The notes below the pieces were generated by a model, which was not told where the DNA came from, ran no database searches, and worked only from the letters and a program-made list of their open reading frames with translations. From NCBI GenBank assembly GCA_963681505.1, contig OY811974.1, positions 2,992,511 through 3,056,510 on the forward strand: a stretch of DNA of 64,000 bases, read 5' to 3'. Source of the DNA: Eunapius fragilis. Its lineage: Eukaryota; Porifera; Demospongiae; Spongillida; Spongillidae. A program made the translations under genes and the position numbers. Position 1 is the stretch's first letter. Each line of letters begins with the position of its first letter. Of the stretch, positions 47,626-56,251 are shown in pieces.

Positions 47626-48750
47626 TACGAGCACAAATATAAATGGGCGAGCCTCCGTTTATAAGCTCATTTTATTACGATGGATAATATTGTGGCACTT
47701 ATGGTATCAGGTAAGCAAATCTCGTTGTATATGTTGGGGGCTGTATAGCGGTACTGACGTATGATGTTATATCGTTATGTAAGATGTTTGGAATGACGAG
47801 GTGGTATGAATTCGTATCTATGTTAACGATTCGCAGAGTTTCAGTGTGGCACCGATTTGAAAATAAAATACGATAACATAGGCTTTTCTAATACATTGAG
47901 GTACAACTCAGGGCCTTTCTTGGTTTTAACCGGACCAGAAAGTAATTGCGAGGCTAACCGCGCACCACATGTATCAATATCTGGTGTAAATGCGTATGCC
48001 TAGCTGCAACAAACACGTAGAAGTATAATTTGCACTGCGATTGCATGAATCCGCCCTTTGGCTTACCCGTATATTGCAGCTGCGGTTTTTTGCATCTTAA
48101 CAGTCACTTATTCAACATCTACATGTAGGTATCTTTAGAAAACTGGGACATTTGAACACATCAGGGTACTTTTTTACTTCTTCTCACATTTAATAGTAAT
48201 TAATTAGCCTCGATGTAATCATAGTTAGGCTCGCGAGTCGCTATACATGTATGACGCACGTGCAACGATTTATCGTCTAACGGTTGTGCATTGTCACGAA
48301 ATGACATTTTCGTTAAACCTTCCAACATGCAGTGCATGGGAAATCGCGCGCTGTCGGAACGCTTCTGATGTATGCTTAGTGGCAAGTATAGAGGCCGAGC
48401 GGACATGAAAGTTATTTGTAGATAGCTATCTCTGTCAATTATAACAGAGCTCAAAGGGGTTAAGCAAACAACGATACTACAGATAGACGACTCACGCGCG
48501 CTGTACGTGGCTCTAATGAAATTCGTTCCTAATTAAAGCATTCCACTGTCCACGAATTTGCCACGAGTGTTACCATACCCTGATGAAAGGGGGCGTCTCC
48601 AAAAAAATAACGCCATTGTGACGTTTTATTATTACCCCTCCCCCCCCCCCCCCCCCCCCCCCATATATATATGTGTACACGAGCAAGATAAACCATATAT
48701 AAATATAGAATTGAAAAATATAGCTATGATAACTCTTCCTGAACACATTA
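47626..48750. other. Intergenic; possible short first exon
   Basis: ATGGATAATATTGTGGCACT followed by TATGGTATCAG|GTAAGC at 47680-47710 looks like a tiny first exon, but no downstream exon could be joined to it. A poly-C run at 48640-48662 is followed by a short TA run. No recognised domain. Confidence 0.3.
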
Positions 48751-48756
48751 GCAACC

Positions 48757-49480
48757 GAAGATAGAGTAGAGCGGTGCCCCATCATTGAACCCAAGCCATT
48801 TCTCCACTTCACCCATGAGCCCCTCAAGCACAAACTGGATTTCCCTATGATGGCAAAGGCTAGTCAAGCCCTAACGTAACCACATTTTTGAGGGTAGGGT
48901 TTCCCCATTTTTGGGCGAGATTGCTGCTAATCCCTTCATAAAATGTCCGGCCTCTCTGTGGAGAAGTCCATCAACTGACATCACTAGTCTTTTAAGGTTA
49001 CCCCTCCGCTCAGACGCGGCCTGTTAATAAATTAATCCTTTTAGCCCCAGATTCCATGCAGTACTGATTCGGGTGAACGGTTTCGATGAGATGGAGCATC
49101 AGTGTCAATGACCTTGATGTCATGCCTCCACCTGAGGTTACCATGCACCTCTTATCCCCAAATCAAGTTGCAGCCCATCATATCCTGTCCTGTGCTACCA
49201 TCAGCCTCTCTGACAACTGGCTCCTTGGAGACTTGGCTCCACACCTGTGCTGCCATATCTCCTATGCAATCTCTGATTTCATTGTGCATCTGAATGATGA
49301 GTCCTCCCTTCTTGCAATCCAGGGCATGCTGAGGCCCCACATCCATCACATGTGGGAGGTAGACAAGGAGGATCCCACAAATAAAATATGACTAGGCCAT
49401 CTCGTAAATGCATTGGTGACAGACAGGTCAAAGTGGTATTTCTAGCTGAAGTGGAAGTATAGTGAGCCAAGTTGATGGTC
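48757..49480 (-). pseudogene. LINE C-terminal remnant, second copy
   Basis: The minus strand contains PPTCDGCGA, QHALDCKKGGLIIQMHNEI and EPVVREADGS, then near 48833 CLRGSWVKWRNGLGS. These are the same blocks as at 16243-16960. Multiple frameshifts. Together with 50128-50440 upstream in the same orientation, it may be one badly decayed LINE. Confidence 0.7.
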
Positions 49481-50127
49481 TTTCCTTTCAGTGCTCTTCA
49501 AATTGCTCTCTGTCGATCAGGGTGAAAGGTAAGTATGATACTCCCAAATTTTAGCATCTAGTCCTGTTCCTTAGTGTTAGCCCTCAACCTCCTGGTAGTA
49601 TTCAGAGCCTCCAAATGTTGTTCATGGTGAAAGTTAGTCACGCTCTTAATCACTCCACTCACTTTGGCTGGGGCCTGTGTTGCATATTTCTAGTGCAGTT
49701 GTATAGTATAGTTGGATCATAAAATCCAAGACCAGCAAGGGATGTTGGCAACTGAAACAAAAGCTTTCCATTATCAATGACTGCTCCTCCTAGTAAGGAA
49801 GGAAAAAAAATGTGTTGTGATCACATGCTGTAAGGGTATGAATGTCTCTGCACAATCTGGAACCACTATCTGAACGACAATGCAGTGATTTGATCAGACC
49901 TGAGGCGCCTTGTCTGCTGCCTTGGATACTTTGTTGGCAACTCCACCCAGTGGTCAACCTTTTGTGCATTACTCCTGAGTACCTATCACAACTCTAAGGA
50001 AGCAATGGCCACTTGACACTGTAATACCCAAGTCTTTGAAGTAATGTTTAGGTGCATCCTCATATATTGTGGTGCAACTACTAGAACAATTTGGGTTGGT
50101 TGTACCCTGTTCATTCTTTCGAGCCCT
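49481..50127. other. Spacer between LINE fragments
   Basis: Probably decayed LINE sequence, but no motif is legible in the translations I examined. Confidence 0.3.
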
Positions 50128-50440
50128 TCAAAACCAACATGGAATATCATCTGTAGGTGTGAAATAGGAACCTGCTGCATCGTGGCCATAGTATACATGC
50201 ATTCCATAAAAAGCTGTAACATCGTTTATCATATAAAAGGCATTCGCTGCATGAATCATAAGGAATCCCCAATCATAACTTGCAAATTCATCAGACAGGT
50301 CTGTCATGGCCTCAATACTAGATTTCAAACCCGTTGTTAGCTGTTCCAGTTCCACACCACACTCATCTTCGACATCTCTATCAGTCAGCAGGGCCACTGT
50401 CTTACCATTCGGATGCATTCACCAATTCCAATGGGTCGGA
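50128..50440 (-). pseudogene. LINE reverse-transcriptase N-terminal fragment
   Basis: The minus-strand frame at 50418-50128 contains ECGVELEQLTTGLKSSIEAM and YDWGFLMIHAANAFYMINDV. The latter corresponds to the catalytic-Asp block of the palm, normally DWGFLLVDA.NAFN in this family; the Asp is His here. It lies upstream of the C-terminal remnant at 48757-49480 in the same orientation. Confidence 0.6.
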
Positions 50441-50689
50441 CCCCAGGACACGTATCTACTATCCAGAGCAATGAAGTAAATTAAAAAACTAAGCGTGCGC
50501 GTTTTGCAACGATTGGACACGAAAACGGAAAATAACTGTTTTAATGACTAACTAGTGGTACCTAGCTTCAGCAATTCTTTAAGATGCGTACAGGTCATTT
50601 GAGGAAGTAGCCACGTCGTACATAACCAACTACTCGCTTAATTCCATTACCCACTTGGTTAGGCCTGATGACGCATGCTCAAGCGATTG

Positions 50690-50900
50690 GTACACTTGGA
50701 GATCGTTTCAAACGTTCCTGTCATGAGTTATACTAATACAAAGTAATAAGAAGCGACGAAGGAGGATAAATTTAGGATGGGACTGAGTACGAGCATGCAA
50801 TGGGCGTAAGTATTTCTGTCGTTTAAAAGCGCACAGTGATTCTTATGACACGGATCTCTTTTGAGAAATCGATCGATTAGGTACATGTAGATGATCCAAC
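50690..50900 (+). repeat. Diverged third copy of the 14-kb repeat body
   Basis: Shares AACGTTCCTGTCATGAGTTA, GAAGGAGGA, GGGACTGAGTACGAGCA and CGATCGATTAG-like text with 14040-14230. Much more diverged than the 47-kb copy. Confidence 0.5.
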
Positions 50901-50992
50901 TTTCGGCTGTCCCTCTAGACGCGAGTTAAATAACTATATCATACAGCAGCATTCCTATATAAAAACCCGTAGCTGCGATTCAATAATTGTAT

Positions 50993-51092
50993 TAGTCTCG
51001 TACCCAGACCCAGATTCCCAACAGGTGCGGATCCGTAGCTGTGATGTAATCCACCCGCAGCTGTTGGGAATCTGGGTCTAGGTACGAGACTA
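50993..51092. mobile_element. TAGTCTCGT foldback MITE, copy 1 (100 bp)
   Basis: A near-perfect hairpin: TAGTCTCGTACCCAGACCCA...TGGGTCTAGGTACGAGACTA with further pairing of GATTCCCAACAG/CTGTTGGGAATC and a core GATGTAATCCACC. Two relatives lie at 53102-53167 and 55414-55471. If TA is the target, the element proper is GTCTCGT...ACGAGAC. Confidence 0.8.
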
Positions 51093-51884
51093 TAATTGCT
51101 CGCGTTTCAAAGATAGGCTCGTTCCGTAAAGGGGTTTCCCTGGTAATTGGTTCATGTATAGCCCCCGAGTTGTGCCTGGTAGCGGCCGTGGTGGACTTCT
51201 CTACATATTTCTGCGAAAGGGGGTAGGGGGGGGGGGGGGGGGGGGGGGGTGCCGCCGGGCCCGTTATTTCAGTGTAGCGAAGGGAAACTAAAACCCGTGC
51301 TCGGTTCGTAGTAGCGGATCGGTAAGCGTTGGCACGGGCGGGGTTGGGTGCAAGGTTTGTATTCCGGTATAGTTTCGGGGTTGCTATAAGCGACGCCGGA
51401 CAGCGTCGGTTCGTGGCATGCGCGCAGGATTCGTTGATAAAGACACTGGGGCGTTGGCAGAGACGGATTGTACATTGTACATGTATGTGCGTACCCCTGG
51501 CTCCCCCAAACCTTTCCACATTGGTTGTCGCGCGGAAGGAGGACGACAAATAGAGAGCCCTGCCAAACCTTGCTAGGGACAGTGTGGGGTCGGCTCAACG
51601 AGCATGAGTCTCCATATATGTGTTCGAAAAGGCGCAGTCGTATAATCTAAATAATACGGCAAAGCGGTGTGAATGCGATTTAATATAATCTATGGTCTAA
51701 TAAGAGGATCCTATATTTCGCACATTTGTAAGACATTATGTTGTGTGCGAAACATAGGAATATTTCTTCAGTATTGAACCATTATCTCCTTCATTTTTAC
51801 ACCACTATTGCCTTCTAATTCTATATGCCACCAACTTCCTTACAGAGAATGTAATATTGCTTCTAGTATATTATACATGTACAT
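51093..51884. other. Intergenic with poly-G run and a decayed MITE arm
   Basis: A poly-G run at 51224-51250 splits the region. 51710-51870 is a diverged relative of the 13.7-kb palindromic MITE (CTATATTTCGCACATTTGTA, ATATGCCACCAACTTCCTTA, AGAGAATGTAATATTGCTTC). The long minus-strand frame across 51549-50992 passes through the poly-G run and a MITE and is not considered a gene. Confidence 0.45.
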
Positions 51885-52329
51885 ATGGGAAGTTTTACGA
51901 CAAATCAGGCTTGTGCTTTTTTCAATAAAATAACATCAATATCACACCCACATATCTTCCGAGCTAAATGACCCATGCACGTCCTTCCTATTTTCAGCAA
52001 TTATTGCCACATAGTCTATATATTTTTCTATTTTTACACGCAATGAACTCCACCGTCAAATTTACAACGTACCCGAAGGCAGGGTTGCCGAAGGCCGGCC
52101 GACCTTTCAGGCCGACCTTTCAGGCCGGACATTCTGGCCTGACCTTCAGGCCGGAACCCGGCCTGAAAGGCCACTTATTAAAGATGTAATTAGATTATTA
52201 AATTTAATAAACTTGAATAACAAGATTATATACAATCACTGTGAATTAATCAGTCACACGATATGCCGCATACATCAGTAAGTTGCGCAGATGAACCAGA
52301 CCGCCGAGACCGGTCCAGACGTAACTAAT

Positions 52330-52575
52330 CTAACTGTTCAGCACCCATGCATTGTGCTTAAGCATTATGCACGCCTCCAGTCGCTGAGGAAGAAGATTCC
52401 ATCTTTGACGCGGTTGGATAAGCTTGGCTCTAGAAAATACCCGCTCAGATGGTGCAGATGAGGCAGGGATTGCCAAGTACTTTCTTGCAAGCTTAAAAAT
52501 TCTTGGAAAACGTGAGTCGTGCAATTTCCACCATGCAAGTGGATCTATACATATCCATAATCTATAGAGCTCTTT
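52330..52575 (-). pseudogene. hAT transposase, C-terminal dimerisation domain
   Basis: The minus-strand translation DPLAWWKLHDSRFPRIFKLA, then RKYLAIPASSAPSERVFSRA and KLIQPRQRWNLLPQRLEACI (consecutive), is the classic hAT dimerisation region (PLxWW, LAxxYLAIPASSAPSERVFS). It ends with a stop at 52330. Upstream the frame runs into the inserted palindrome, so the catalytic RNase-H-like part is cut off. An open frame at 53255-52863 on the other side of the insertion may be a further piece of the same gene but has no motif I can name. Confidence 0.88.
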
Positions 52576-52587
52576 CATGGTCACATG

Positions 52588-52875
52588 ACGCGTGGGCTTT
52601 AATTGCTTTATTGTCCGCCATATTGGTGCTCGGTTTACTATGGAAATATATGGGCTTATGCTCGGTTTTGGTACTTTTGATACGTATAGCTCGCGCTCCG
52701 AGGACACAAGTAAAAATAATATTTTTACAAATGTTAGTCATGTGTTAGGCCACAATAATATATATTTAAACGACACTCTGAAGTAATGTTAAGTACCAAA
52801 ACCAAGCATAAGCCCATACTACTCCATTGTAAACGAGCACCAATATGGCGGACTGAATGCTATTAAGTCACGCCA
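52588..52875. mobile_element. Palindromic MITE nested in the hAT transposase
   Basis: Arms at about 52600-52680 and 52790-52865 pair: TCCGCCATATTGGTGCTCG, then a TTTACTATGG/CCATTGTAAA pair, ATGGGCTTATGCTCGGTTTT and GGTAC. The loop is about 100 bp. The insertion separates the hAT C-terminal domain from upstream sequence. Confidence 0.7.
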
Positions 52876-53101
52876 CGAAATAGCTCTATAGGAGAAGTAG
52901 CATTCACTTCTCGTGTTTCGGGAACTGAAAGCCAAGCATCATGCAAACTCATCCTTAACTTCCTACGTAGGTCGTTCGACAAAGGGCTTGTGGCAGTGGT
53001 TGCACCAAGCTTTGTCAGCAAACCCTTCATACACTCTCTCTTCATGACATTTGTACAATTTGAAATGTGCCCACACCACGGAGGGTTAATTGCGTACCGG
53101 A

Positions 53102-53167
53102 TAGTCTCGTCCCCAGACCGCGTAGCGGTGATGTAATCCATCGTTGCTGCGTGTGGGGACGAGACTA
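53102..53167. mobile_element. TAGTCTCGT foldback MITE, copy 2 (66 bp)
   Basis: TAGTCTCGTCCCCAGAC ... GTGTGGGGACGAGACTA, with the core GTGATGTAATCCATC shared with copy 1 at 50993. Inserted inside hAT element 1. Confidence 0.8.
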
Positions 53168-53638
53168 GGTACCTGATAAGCTCATCAGTGTTATAAACCC
53201 AGCGGTCTGGGTTTATAGGAGACACAAGCTTATGGGCTACAGAGGAGCCCCACAATCACCTGAAGCTGTATTCATAGCGCTAGTGACGGCTAGCTGGCGG
53301 TTAACGAATGAATAAACGTCACGTGCGTCACGTGTACATGTCTCATTGATTGTAAAATAATATTTAATAATATTAACATGAAATTTAATAATTGTATCTT
53401 TCGGGTCGACCTTTCAGGCCACAGGCCGGAGCCCTGGCCTGACCTTCACGTCACAGGCCAGACCCTGGCCTGACTTTCGGCAACCCTGCCCGAAGGAGTC
53501 TTGTTGCTATTGGACTCGGCAGGTCATTCATTTATAATCCAGATATTGATGACCAAGGTCAGAGCAATATTCCCAGTCGTTTCGCACCATTCTGTATTTT
53601 AGAAAAGACTCCATTGAATGGATGGAATCTCTTCTGAA

Positions 53639-54763
53639 TAAGGCTTGAAACCTGTTAGTTTAGAAAAAACCGGTTGTAAGAGGTTAATTATTAAAAATTT
53701 AAAAACCGGTCGGTTAAGGTGATTATTTAAACAATAACCGGTCGGTTGCGGTTGTTCTCTTTAATTTCCGGGTTTAACAGTTAATTAATTATCAATTATT
53801 AAGGCAAAATCGATTTCTCGATGGGACCAAATGCTAAGCCAGCACAACCTCGGGCTTTGCCACATGGCAAAAAAGATGGTCCGCGGCGTACCCCTAAGCA
53901 TGTTGCGGATCGCGCCGCGTACAAAGACATCTATTTTGTAGAGGATATAATTGCCGAGCGAATGGCAAAAAAGCGCAAAGAATGGCTCGTGCGATGGAAA
54001 GGGTTTAGCCATGAGGATGATACGTGGGAGCCGCTTGAACATTTAAGCGGTTGTGAGCAGTACATAGCTCGTTTTGAGAAAGAGCGTGACCGAAAACAAG
54101 CAGAAGATGTTGATGCACGGGGACAGAAAAGGAAGAGACGCGATGATGACGTCGACGAGGAGGCAGTTACATCACAAGAACTTGCATCAATATTGACGCC
54201 TGGCTTATCCGGAAAACAGTCATCTCTAGTATGGCACGCATTTGTCAATGCAGAAGACAAGCAGTTTGCAATTTGCATGTTGAAGATGCATGGTGAACGG
54301 CACTCAGTGTGGGCTGTTTTGGTAAAGTGTGGTGTAACAGTTTGCTGTTAACTCATTATCTTCGCAAGTGGGTTGGAACTGACTATCACCCTAATGCTGA
54401 GTCCACGCACACTGTCTGAACGAGACGCGGTGCGCGGACTCACCATTAGAGGTGTTGCATTGACGTCACGCGCGTCTTGATTACTATAAATAATAGTATG
54501 TTGCTATAATAATATAAAAAAGTTGCTATAAATATCACCAGCCTTCTCTCCGTTATTCGCTCTCGTCCGCTGAATGTTTTCTCGTGCCCGGCATTATTGC
54601 TAGATGTAATAAACGCTACTTGCAAATCCACTGTCAACCGGTCAGTTGTGGTTGCTTAAAATTTTAACAACCGGTTGAAGCGGTTATTTTGACCAGTTGA
54701 GGCGGTACTTTGATTCTCGCAATCGGTTAACTGGTGCTCTGGCACAACCGGTTTCAAGCCTTA
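53639..54763. mobile_element. hAT-type element 2 carrying a chromodomain ORF
   Basis: Ends TAAGGCTTGAAACCTGTT and AACCGGTTTCAAGCCTTA are flanked by a perfect 8-bp duplication CTTCTGAA (53631-53638 and 54764-54771). Subterminal regions are full of AACCGGT/ACCGGTCGGTT repeats on both sides (53668-53760 and 54636-54760), likely transposase binding sites. The 1125-bp interior holds one plus-strand frame with a chromodomain (53821-54351). An 8-bp duplication indicates the hAT superfamily. Confidence 0.85.
53821..54351 (+). CDS. Chromodomain protein inside a hAT-type element
   Basis: A single-exon frame of 176 codons. A basic N-terminus is followed by a chromodomain at about residues 35-88: IYFVEDIIAERM, WLVRWKGFSHEDDTWEPLEH. 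The methyl-lysine cage residues expected at YxVE, W and F (WKGF) are all present (Y38, W59, F62). Chromodomains read methylated histone tails. A bipartite basic patch (GQKRKRRDD, about 115-125) may be a nuclear signal. After residue 140, SSLVWHAFVNAEDKQFAIC resembles the start of a BED zinc finger (VW..F ... FAxC), but the paired Cys/His residues are not seen, and THYLRKW lies in another frame just after the stop. My reading is the N-terminus of a chromodomain-BED hAT transposase whose catalytic part was deleted. A captured host chromodomain gene is the alternative. The frame is intact, so it may still be expressed. Confidence 0.75.
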   Translation: MGPNAKPAQPRALPHGKKDGPRRTPKHVADRAAYKDIYFVEDIIAERMAKKRKEWLVRWKGFSHEDDTWEPLEHLSGCEQYIARFEKERDRKQAEDVDARGQKRKRRDDDVDEEAVTSQELASILTPGLSGKQSSLVWHAFVNAEDKQFAICMLKMHGERHSVWAVLVKCGVTVCC

Positions 54764-55080
54764 CTTCTGAATACAGAATAACGCGAAAATTGCTCTGACT
54801 TTAATCATCGATACCTTGATTGTAGATTAAGTAAAATTCAACGATCTGCAGAATCCGATAACAACAGGACTCCTTCGGGTACTTTGCAATTTTGACGCTG
54901 GAGAGAAGTAGTTTCGGCCCCAGACCAATATGACGCAATGTTTATCGCATAATGTATAAACACGCTCATATAGGTCTGTATGGGGCGGAAGTGTACCAAA
55001 CGCTGGAATTCGTGCGCACTTTAATTATGACGTATGTACATAAACATTGCTCGACCCAGACCCACACACTACGTGTAAGT

Positions 55081-55416
55081 ATGGATACAATCGAACAAGC
55101 TATGCGTTTCGCGATGACAGAACTGAAAGTGGAGACATTGAAGGACAAGCAGAAGGAGGCTATACGTAGCTTTGTAAATGGCCGTGATTGTTTTGATATT
55201 TTGCCAACAGGATACGGTAAAACTCTATGTTATGTTCTGTTACCGTATGTTTATGACCACCTTCGTGGAAAGACAAGGTCTTCAATTGTGATTTGCGTGT
55301 CGCCTTTGACTGATACGGGGTCCATACCGTTCGCCATAGCTTTAATAAACTTGATAATTATCGGATGTGGTCAAGCAATAATTGTTTGTTTACATTCCAG
55401 ATGGTACAAGCTCTAG
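55081..55416 (+). pseudogene. RecQ-like DNA helicase, N-terminal fragment
   Basis: MDTIEQAMRFAMTELKVETL leads into KDKQKEAIRSFVNGRDCF and the Walker A motif LPTGYGKTLCYVLLP, followed by SSIVICVSPLT (motif Ia region). This is the start of a RecQ-family 3'-5' helicase, with the Q-motif-like KxxQ upstream. Homology ends at SPLT. Then, after a possible intron ending TTCCAG at 55400, ATGGTACAAGCTCTAGCGAC would give MVQALAT, which resembles the RecQ continuation (DQVQAL). A foldback MITE at 55414-55471 cuts this second exon, and no helicase motifs follow. RecQ-like genes are abundant in some marine invertebrate genomes. Confidence 0.7.
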
Positions 55417-55471
55417 CGACTCGAAATCCCAGACCCTAACACGTGAAGTGTAGGGTCTGGGGACGAGACTA
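55414..55471. mobile_element. TAGTCTCGT foldback MITE, copy 3
   Basis: CCCAGACCCTAACAC ... GTGTAGGGTCTGGGGACGAG followed by ACTA. The left end is mutated (TAGCGACTCGAAAT) compared with copies at 50993 and 53102. It interrupts the second exon of the RecQ-like fragment. Confidence 0.65.
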
Positions 55472-55673
55472 GGAGAGAAGCTCATTCCTTAAGTCTTATG
55501 TGTTTTCTGAAGGTTACCAAACTTGTGTATGAAGGGTTCATAGTGTGTAAAAATACAGACCTTATCTGGCAATAATAGGAAGAACGTGGGTCATTTAGCT
55601 CGGAAGATATGTGGGTTTGTAATTGATGCTATTCTATAGTGGTTTTAGGCACAAGCCTGATATTGTCCCATTT

Positions 55674-56251
55674 GTACATACTTGTTCACGTCGGATTGAT
55701 GCGCAGAATGATATTCTGAGGTGGCGCTGGCCAGGAACTTAGTGTATAATCATGTGATTGCTAGAACAAGGCACCTAATTCATTGACGTGGGGTGGGGAA
55801 GGTGGGGTGGGGGCGTGGTCGCCAAATAGCACGTAGCGAGCGCCATATAGCGAGGAGCGGGAGGCATGCATCTGCCCCCATCCCCACTCCACCATTAATT
55901 CGGACGTTGCAGTATCAATGACATAAGGCTTTAAGGCGTAGATTACTCGGCCCGATCCTAATAGGACTTGTACTACGTGCATGATGTCTGTACAGTATAA
56001 TCACATTGCTTCGAAGGCCGAACCACAATAACTGCACCCGGGTTTACAAATGGGTGGACATGCACTCAAGACAATAGACTTGCATATTATAATGGTTCGG
56101 TCAAATTGTAAATAATATTTATATGCATACACATTATATGCAAGTTTCTTGTCCCATAGATATATAGATGACGAGATAACTTTGCGGTGTGCATGCATGC
56201 ATTATTTTTTTGTTTGCCCAATGATGCAGGCTGAGTCAAGATAAAAACGAA
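55674..56251. other. Upstream region of the receptor gene
   Basis: No additional gene. It contains the putative promoter and 5' UTR of the seven-transmembrane protein; no motif can be assigned. Confidence 0.35.

Larger units (their letters stand above)
52080..53488. mobile_element. hAT-type transposon 1 with perfect 8-bp duplication
   Basis: Ends CAGGGTTGCCGAA and TTCGGCAACCCTG are flanked by CCCGAAGG on both sides (52072-52079 and 53489-53496). The subterminal regions are packed with AGGCCGGCC/AGGCCGAC/TTCAGGCC repeats in both orientations. It encodes the C-terminal end of a hAT transposase on the minus strand. A palindromic MITE (about 52588-52875) and a TAGTCTCGT foldback MITE (53102-53167) are inserted inside, so it is inactive. 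Confidence 0.9.
54906..55525. other. Segment unique to the right arm of the nested palindrome
   Basis: The left arm reads straight across (GCAATGAACTCCACCGTCAA at 52040-52060), whereas the right arm has about 620 bp between GACGCTGGAG (54895) and GGTTCATAGTGTGTAAAAAT (55526). The extra DNA contains the RecQ-like fragment and a foldback MITE. It is either an insertion here or a deletion from the left arm. Confidence 0.6.
51885..55673. mobile_element. Nested palindromic element invaded by two hAT-type elements
   Basis: The left arm is 51885-52079 plus 53489-53640; the right arm is 54764-54905 plus about 55526-55673. Matching pairs include CAGGCTTGTGC (51907) with GCACAAGCCTG (55650), ACATATCTTCCGAGCTAAAT (51951) with ATTTAGCTCGGAAGATATGT (55595), ACCGTCAAATTTACAACGTACCCGAAGG (52052, split by the insertion) with the 54870s, and the ACAGAAT...GCGCGAAA-like inner part. 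hAT element 1 (52080-53488) splits the left arm, hAT element 2 (53639-54763) splits the loop, and about 620 bp with a RecQ-like fragment sits only in the right arm. The outer ends (ATGGGAAG / TGTCCCAT) recall the TGGGACAGT family. Confidence 0.7.

Noticed and set aside
50992-51549. 185-codon minus-strand frame with a proline run
   Set aside because: It crosses the poly-G run and a foldback MITE, and competing frames exist on both strands; no domain.
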